Shown here in pieces: positions 59,106 through 64,000 of a stretch of DNA of 64,000 nucleotides. The DNA is taken from the NCBI RefSeq assembly GCF_026344005.1, contig NZ_JAPKNH010000014.1, forward strand, positions 1 through 64,000, read 5' to 3'. Both the position numbers and the translations under genes were made by a program. Numbering within the stretch: the stretch's first letter is position 1; each line of letters starts with the position of its first letter. A model generated the notes under the pieces. That model had not been told where the DNA came from and ran no database searches. It worked only from the letters and a program-made list of their open reading frames with translations. This stretch comes from Kaistia terrae. GTDB taxonomy: Bacteria > Pseudomonadota > Alphaproteobacteria > Rhizobiales > Kaistiaceae.

Positions 59106-60287
59106 CTAGCCGAGAACCCGCGCCATACGGGTCAAGGCTTCCTGGGTCGTCGCCTGATCCTGGACCATGGCGACGCGAATAAAGGGTGTGCCGGGATTGC
59201 TCCCGTCCGGCAGCGGCAGCGACAGATAGGCGCCGGGAATAGTCCGCACGCCGGCTTCGCGCCACAGAAGCTGCGCCGCCTCGACGCCGTCGCCGACTTC
59301 GAGCCAGAGGAAAAAGCCGCCCTCGGGCCGCGTGGCGCGGACCTTTGGGCCCAGCGTTGCCAGCGCGGCATCGTATTTGGCGTTGTAGAGGGCGCGATTT
59401 TCCGCGACGTGGCTTTCGTCGGAATAGGCGGCGACGGCCACGGCCTGGATCGGGCCGGGTACCTGCGGTGCGCCGACATTGCGGAAATGGTGCCAGTTGT
59501 CGAGGAAGGCGGGATCGCCGGCGACGAAGCCGCAGCGCAGCCCCGGGAGGTTCGACCGCTTCGACAGCGAATGGAAGGTCAGGATGTTGGCATAGCCGGC
59601 GCCGAGCCTGTCGGCCGCCTGCAACACGCCGGGCGGCGGCGTCGCGCGGTAGATCTCGGAATAGCACTCGTCGGCGAAGACCATGAAATCGAAGCGGCGG
59701 GCGATGGCGATCACGCCGGTCCAGTCGTCAAGCGTCGCGACATCGCCCTGCGGCGCGGTCGGCGAGGCAATGTAGACGGCGATGGTGCGAGCCAGCACGT
59801 CCTCGGCCACATTGGCCAGATCGGGGAACGAGCCCTCTGTGCCGGAGCCGAGCAGGACGACTTCCGCGCCGGCGACTTCGGCGCCGGCGGCATAGGCCTG
59901 GTAGAACGGATTGGGCAGCAGCACGACCGGCTTCTCGATGTCGGACCGGCGCTGGCGCGCGCTCAGGGCGGCGAGCGTCAGGCCCTCGCGAGAGCCGTTC
60001 AGCGGCAGCACCATGTGTGCGGGATCGATGCGGGCCTGGAGGCCGTAGCGCGTGTCGAGCCAGGAGGCGATGGTCTGGCGAAAGGCGTCGGTGCCGCGAA
60101 TGGGCGGATAGCGGCCGAAAAGCGCGACATTTTCCGCGATCACAGGCGCCACGAAGGACGGGATCGGATGTTGCGGCTCGCCGATGGTGAGGTTGATCGC
60201 CGGCAGACCGGGCTCGACGCCTGCCAGAAGCTCGTTCAGGCGGGCGAAGGGCGAGGTCGATTTGCGGGCGTTCGTCGGGCCGGGCAT
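59106..60287 (-). CDS. Class I/II fold aminotransferase
   Basis: The 393-residue protein has the fold-type I PLP enzyme features: ADECYSEIYR with the PLP-stacking residues and the Schiff-base Lys in SLSKRSNLPGLRCGFVAGD near residue 243, then the C-terminal arginine. Its closest look is the DapC/ArgD-like succinyl-diaminopimelate aminotransferase group of rhizobia, but substrate is not fixed by sequence alone. It lies upstream of ftsK on the minus strand and is separated from it by a 190-base gap containing two short hairpins. Confidence 0.88.
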   Translation of the reverse strand: MPGPTNARKSTSPFARLNELLAGVEPGLPAINLTIGEPQHPIPSFVAPVIAENVALFGRYPPIRGTDAFRQTIASWLDTRYGLQARIDPAHMVLPLNGSREGLTLAALSARQRRSDIEKPVVLLPNPFYQAYAAGAEVAGAEVVLLGSGTEGSFPDLANVAEDVLARTIAVYIASPTAPQGDVATLDDWTGVIAIARRFDFMVFADECYSEIYRATPPPGVLQAADRLGAGYANILTFHSLSKRSNLPGLRCGFVAGDPAFLDNWHHFRNVGAPQVPGPIQAVAVAAYSDESHVAENRALYNAKYDAALATLGPKVRATRPEGGFFLWLEVGDGVEAAQLLWREAGVRTIPGAYLSLPLPDGSNPGTPFIRVAMVQDQATTQEALTRMARVLG

Positions 60288-60371
60288 GCGCCGATCCTTG
60301 TCTTGATTACACAGAAAGCAAACCGTAGCGGCCGTTGGTTAAGCTGGCTTTAACCATGGCGGGCGGCGGCC

Positions 60372-60404
60372 AAAAAAAGACCCCGGCGGGAGGGGCCGGG
60401 GTCT
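60372..60404 (-). terminator. Terminator of the glnK-amtB unit
   Basis: On the minus strand AGACCCCGGC-CCCTCCC-GCCGGGGTCT is followed by seven T's. It lies 75 bases after the amtB stop and would end glnK-amtB transcription. Confidence 0.9.
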
Positions 60405-60478
60405 CTTCGTTCTGGAAGGTGTTGTTTTTGCGGTGGGCGTCGTTGCGCCCACCGGTATCCATTTCGCTCGAAAGCGTC

Positions 60479-61816
60479 TTAGCCGTGGTAGGCGCGCTCG
60501 CCGTGCTCGACGATGTCGAGGCCTTCGCTCTCGACTTCCTTGCGGACGCGCAGGCCGACGACGACGTCGACGATCTTGTAGAGGATCGCCGAGCCGATGC
60601 CGCACCAGGCGATGGTGAACAGCACGCCTTCGATCTGGACCCAGAGCTGGTGGCCCATGCTGTAGCCCTCGATGCCGACGCCGCCGAGCGACGGGCTGAC
60701 GAGGACGCCGGTGGCGATGGCGCCGACGATGCCGCCAACGCCGTGGATGCCGAAGACGTCGAGGCTGTCGTCATAGCCGAGCGAGTTCTTCACCGTCGTG
60801 ACGAAGAAGAAGCAGATGATCGAGGCGCCGAAGCCGAGGACGATCGCGCCGACCGGGCCGATGAAGCCGGCAGCCGGGGTGACGGCGACCAGGCCGGTGA
60901 CGACGCCGGAGATGGCACCCAGCATGGAAGGCTTGCCGCGTGTGATCCATTCGATCAGCGACCAGCCGATGGCAGCACCCGCCGTCGCGACGAAGGTGTT
61001 GATGGTGGCAAGACCGGCAACCGCACCGGCCGAGAGAGCCGAACCGGCGTTGAAGCCGAACCAGCCGACCCACAGCATTGCTGCGCCGACCATGGAGAGG
61101 GTCAGCGAATGGGGAGGCATCAGATCCTTGCCGAGACCGTTGCGCTTGCCGATGAGCAGGGCGCCGACGAGACCGGCGACACCGGCATTGACGTGAACGA
61201 CCGTACCGCCGGCGAAATCAAGCGCGCCGCGCTGGAACAGCCAGCCGGTCGACTGCCAGACCGAGTGGGCGATCGGCAGATAGACGATGGTGATCCAGAG
61301 GATCATGAACAGGATCACGGCCGAGAACTTCGCGCGCTCGGCAAACGAGCCGACGATCAGCGTGGCGGTGATCGCCGCGAAGGTCATCTGGAACGACACG
61401 AAGACATATTCCGGGATCGTGCCGGAGAGCGAGGCCGGGGTGACGCCGGCGAGGAACGCCTTGGACAGGCCGCCGATCAGCGGGCCGCCATCCGTGAAGG
61501 CGAGGCTGTAGCCGTAGAAGACCCAGATGATCATCGCGACGCAGGCGATCAGGAGAACCTGCATCAGCACCGACAGCATGTTCTTGGTGCGGACGAGGCC
61601 GCCGTAGAACAGGGCAACGCCCGGCACGATCATGGCGAGCACGAGCACGGTGGAGATCAGCATCCAGGCGGTGTCGCCGGAGTTCAGCGCCGGCTCGGCA
61701 GCTGCGACCGCCTCGACTGCAGGTTCAGTGACGTCCTGCGCGAAGGCTGCGAAGGTCGACGCCAGCAGCGCGCCTCCGGCCGTCACAAGAGAAAGAGGAG
61801 CATTTCGAAGGTTCAT
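60479..61816 (-). CDS. amtB: Ammonium transporter AmtB
   Basis: AmtB is a trimeric inner-membrane ammonium channel blocked by GlnK under nitrogen excess. The 445-residue precursor starts with a signal peptide (LSLVTAGGALLASTFAAFAQD), followed by eleven membrane segments with GDTAWMLISTVLVLAMIVPGVALFYGG, AGGTVVHVNAG and HGVGGIVGAIATG carrying the pore histidines. ATG 61816 has AGGAG 9 bases upstream. It is 151 bases downstream of glnK on the same strand, the usual glnK-amtB order. Confidence 0.96.
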   Translation of the reverse strand: MNLRNAPLSLVTAGGALLASTFAAFAQDVTEPAVEAVAAAEPALNSGDTAWMLISTVLVLAMIVPGVALFYGGLVRTKNMLSVLMQVLLIACVAMIIWVFYGYSLAFTDGGPLIGGLSKAFLAGVTPASLSGTIPEYVFVSFQMTFAAITATLIVGSFAERAKFSAVILFMILWITIVYLPIAHSVWQSTGWLFQRGALDFAGGTVVHVNAGVAGLVGALLIGKRNGLGKDLMPPHSLTLSMVGAAMLWVGWFGFNAGSALSAGAVAGLATINTFVATAGAAIGWSLIEWITRGKPSMLGAISGVVTGLVAVTPAAGFIGPVGAIVLGFGASIICFFFVTTVKNSLGYDDSLDVFGIHGVGGIVGAIATGVLVSPSLGGVGIEGYSMGHQLWVQIEGVLFTIAWCGIGSAILYKIVDVVVGLRVRKEVESEGLDIVEHGERAYHG

Positions 61817-61967
61817 TAGAAGTTCTCCTGTCGGTCCGGTTTTTTCGCCGGCTGCCAGCGCCTGGGTCGTTCCCGGATCGCGGCTGTTGTTCGATGGGAT
61901 GGCTTGGTGATCAGTCTGAAGGGTGCCACCCGCTGGAGCCAGCGAAGGGCGCGGGCGGGAGCGGCGA

Positions 61968-62555
<588 letters not shown>

Positions 62556-62596
62556 CTAATTATTATGCATTCAAGAAGGGCGTGCCTTCGGAATGA

Positions 62597-63451
62597 TCAG
62601 CGGGTGACGGGCCGGACCAGGCCTTCTTGCGCCACCGAGGCGACGAGAACGCCCTTTCGGTCAAACAGGCTGCCGCGATTGAATCCGAGCGCGCCATGTG
62701 CGGAAGGGCTGTCCTCGACATAGAGCAGCCAGTCATCCATCCGGAATGGCCGATGGAACCACATGGCATGATCGAGGCTGGCGACCTGCAGCCCCGGATC
62801 GAAGGCCGAACGACCATGCGCCATCAGCGTCGTATCGAGCAGCGTCAGGTCGGAGGCATAGGCGAGTACGCAGCTGTTCAATACGGCATCGTCACCGATC
62901 GACGTCCGGGCGCGAATCCAGATCGCGTGGCTGTTGCGCGCCTCGTCGCGGCGGAAATAGCTCTTCAGATCGACCGGCCGCAACTCGATCGGCCGCAGCC
63001 GCTCCCAGTAACGCCGCACGCCGGCCGGGGCGCCTTCCAGCAGGGCTACGCCCTGTTCGTCATCCACCGGCAGGTCTTCCGGCCCCGGCACGTCGGGCAT
63101 TGCGATCTGGTGTTCCAGGCCTTCCTCGCGGATGTGGAACGAGGCCGACATGATGAAGGTGGTCTGGCCATGCTGGGTCGCCACGACGCGGCGGGTTGAA
63201 AAGCTGCCGCCATCGCGGACGCGCTCAACGGCGTAGATGATCGGCGCGGCCGGGTCGCCCGGCCGCAAGAAGTAGCCATGCAGCGAATGAACCGGTCGGT
63301 CGACGACAACCGTGCGCGAGGCGGCGACCAGCGCCTGGCCGATGACCTGGCCGCCGAAAACGCGCTGCCAGCCGGGATCGAAGCTGCGACCCCGGAACAG
63401 ATTGTGTTCCAGCGGCTCCAGATCGAGTATCGAGAGGAGATCCGTGATCAT
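62597..63451 (-). CDS. tesB: Acyl-CoA thioesterase II
   Basis: TesB hydrolyses acyl-CoA. The 284-residue protein has a double hot-dog fold: LEHNLFRGRSFDPGWQRVFGGQVIGQALVAA with the start of the first repeat, FHIREEGLEHQ, and the second half LLDTTLMAHGRSAFDPGLQVASLDHAMWFHR. It is upstream of glnK on the minus strand and divergent from the UbiH/COQ6-like gene across 100 bases. Confidence 0.94.
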   Translation of the reverse strand: MITDLLSILDLEPLEHNLFRGRSFDPGWQRVFGGQVIGQALVAASRTVVVDRPVHSLHGYFLRPGDPAAPIIYAVERVRDGGSFSTRRVVATQHGQTTFIMSASFHIREEGLEHQIAMPDVPGPEDLPVDDEQGVALLEGAPAGVRRYWERLRPIELRPVDLKSYFRRDEARNSHAIWIRARTSIGDDAVLNSCVLAYASDLTLLDTTLMAHGRSAFDPGLQVASLDHAMWFHRPFRMDDWLLYVEDSPSAHGALGFNRGSLFDRKGVLVASVAQEGLVRPVTR

Positions 63452-63551
63452 GCTTGCATCGGTCGCGTTCGGGAATTCGAGTATCGGTCGGCCGCGTTCA
63501 GTTGCGGCCGCTGGCCGATCAAGTCAAGCGGCGGACTGCCGGAAGGGATGG

Positions 63552-64000
63552 ATGTCTATGGGCGCGAATGAAGAGCGAGTTCCCGCCATTGACGTGCTGA
63601 TCGCCGGCGGCGGTTATGTCGGGCTCTGCACGGCGCTGGCTCTGAAACAAGGCGCGCCCTCGCTTTCCGTCGCGGTGGTGGATCCGGCGCCGGCCGGAGC
63701 AGGATCGCGCGACGGCCGCGCCTCGGCGATCGCCGCCGCTGCGAAGCGGATGCTGGAAACGCTCGGCATCTGGGCCGAGATCGCCACGACCAGCCAGCCG
63801 ATCACGGAAATGATCGTCACCGACAGCCGGCTGCGCGATGCGGTGCGGCCTGTGTTCCTGACCTTTTCCGGCTCGGTCGAGAGCGGCGAGCCCTTTGCCC
63901 ACATGGTTCCGAATGGGGCGCTGGTCGGCGCTCTCTCCGAATCGTGCCGTGCCGCCGGCGTCGAACTCATCGCTGGTGATTCGGTTGTCGATTTCGTCAC
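63552..64000 (+). CDS. UbiH/COQ6-family FAD-dependent hydroxylase (5' part, cut by window edge)
   Basis: The first 149 codons are present. The protein starts MSMGANEERVPAIDVLIAGGGYVG with an FAD-binding GxGxxG-type motif (AGGGYVG), followed by DGRASAIAAAAKRMLETLGIW, typical of UbiH/UbiF/COQ6 monooxygenases that hydroxylate ubiquinone precursors. ATG 63552 has GGAAGG upstream; ATG 63558 is two codons later. The exact ring position and the rest of the gene lie outside the window. Confidence 0.9.
   Translation, partial: MSMGANEERVPAIDVLIAGGGYVGLCTALALKQGAPSLSVAVVDPAPAGAGSRDGRASAIAAAAKRMLETLGIWAEIATTSQPITEMIVTDSRLRDAVRPVFLTFSGSVESGEPFAHMVPNGALVGALSESCRAAGVELIAGDSVVDFV

Noticed and set aside
60335-61819. 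494-codon plus-strand frame opposite amtB
   Set aside because: Antisense to AmtB with acidic/basic low-complexity product.

Overview
This 64 kb window is high-GC chromosomal DNA from an alphaproteobacterium, almost certainly of the order Hyphomicrobiales (Rhizobiales). The reasons are gene content and order: hisB-DUF2628-hisHAFE-coaA facing hslVU; secB facing timA-mltA-smr; dnaQ-coaE-aroE-maf-ppsR facing hemE-hemJ-rho; mnmE-mnmG-rsmG-parA-parB; a likely fzlA; an OlsB-type acyltransferase; and a CenR-like regulator followed by a cyclic-nucleotide-binding protein. I recognise no phage, integrase, transposase, CRISPR array, toxin-antitoxin pair, rRNA or tRNA. It is a core region, densely packed with mostly intact genes.

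Layout. 0.2-12 kb: queG, fzlA-like, uppP, an NDUFA9-like SDR, hrcA, then rph-rdgB-hemW; a repeat block; an LpoA-like lipoprotein facing rsmI-yraN-gshB. 12-18.5 kb: comM/yifB, olsB, a TRIC-family channel, grpE, a CDF transporter, coaA. 18.4-24.2 kb: the histidine cluster (minus strand) facing hslVU. 24.3-28.9 kb: a DUF1402 protein with lytic-transglycosylase-like motifs, an XRE regulator, smr, mltA, timA, secB. 29-45 kb: the probable replication-origin region. 45-54 kb: lptE, leuS, yggS, an L,D-transpeptidase, the CenR-like/CNB pair, an SDR, and an ArsR/SRPBCC pair. 54-64 kb: xthA, a LolA-family protein, ftsK, an aminotransferase, amtB, glnK, tesB and the start of a UbiH/COQ6-type hydroxylase cut by the right edge.

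The most interesting non-coding signal is between ppsR and hemE (about 32.76-33.16 kb). This gap is rich in A+T for this genome. It holds two exact TTAA-N7-TTAAC CtrA-type sites in tandem, several DnaA-box-like 9-mers, three GANTC sites and a near-consensus IHF site. With hemE on its flank this matches the chromosomal origins described for Caulobacter and Sinorhizobium. Two 15/16 parS sites lie 7-9 kb away, in the mnmE-mnmG gap and inside the rsmG reading frame, next to parAB. Genes to the left mostly read left and genes to the right mostly read right, as expected for divergent replication.

Two families of short palindromic intergenic repeats recur. One carries the core CATCATCCTGAGG...CCTCGAAGGAGGG and the other the core CCTCTCCCTCAGGGAGAGG. 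They fill most of the longer gaps, including one inside the leuS-lptE-holA transcription unit. Other regulatory candidates are a Pho-box-like direct repeat upstream of olsB and a -24/-12 (sigma-54) promoter upstream of glnK-amtB. Several starts (queG, hrcA, hemE, lptE, lolA) are uncertain, and each entry says so.
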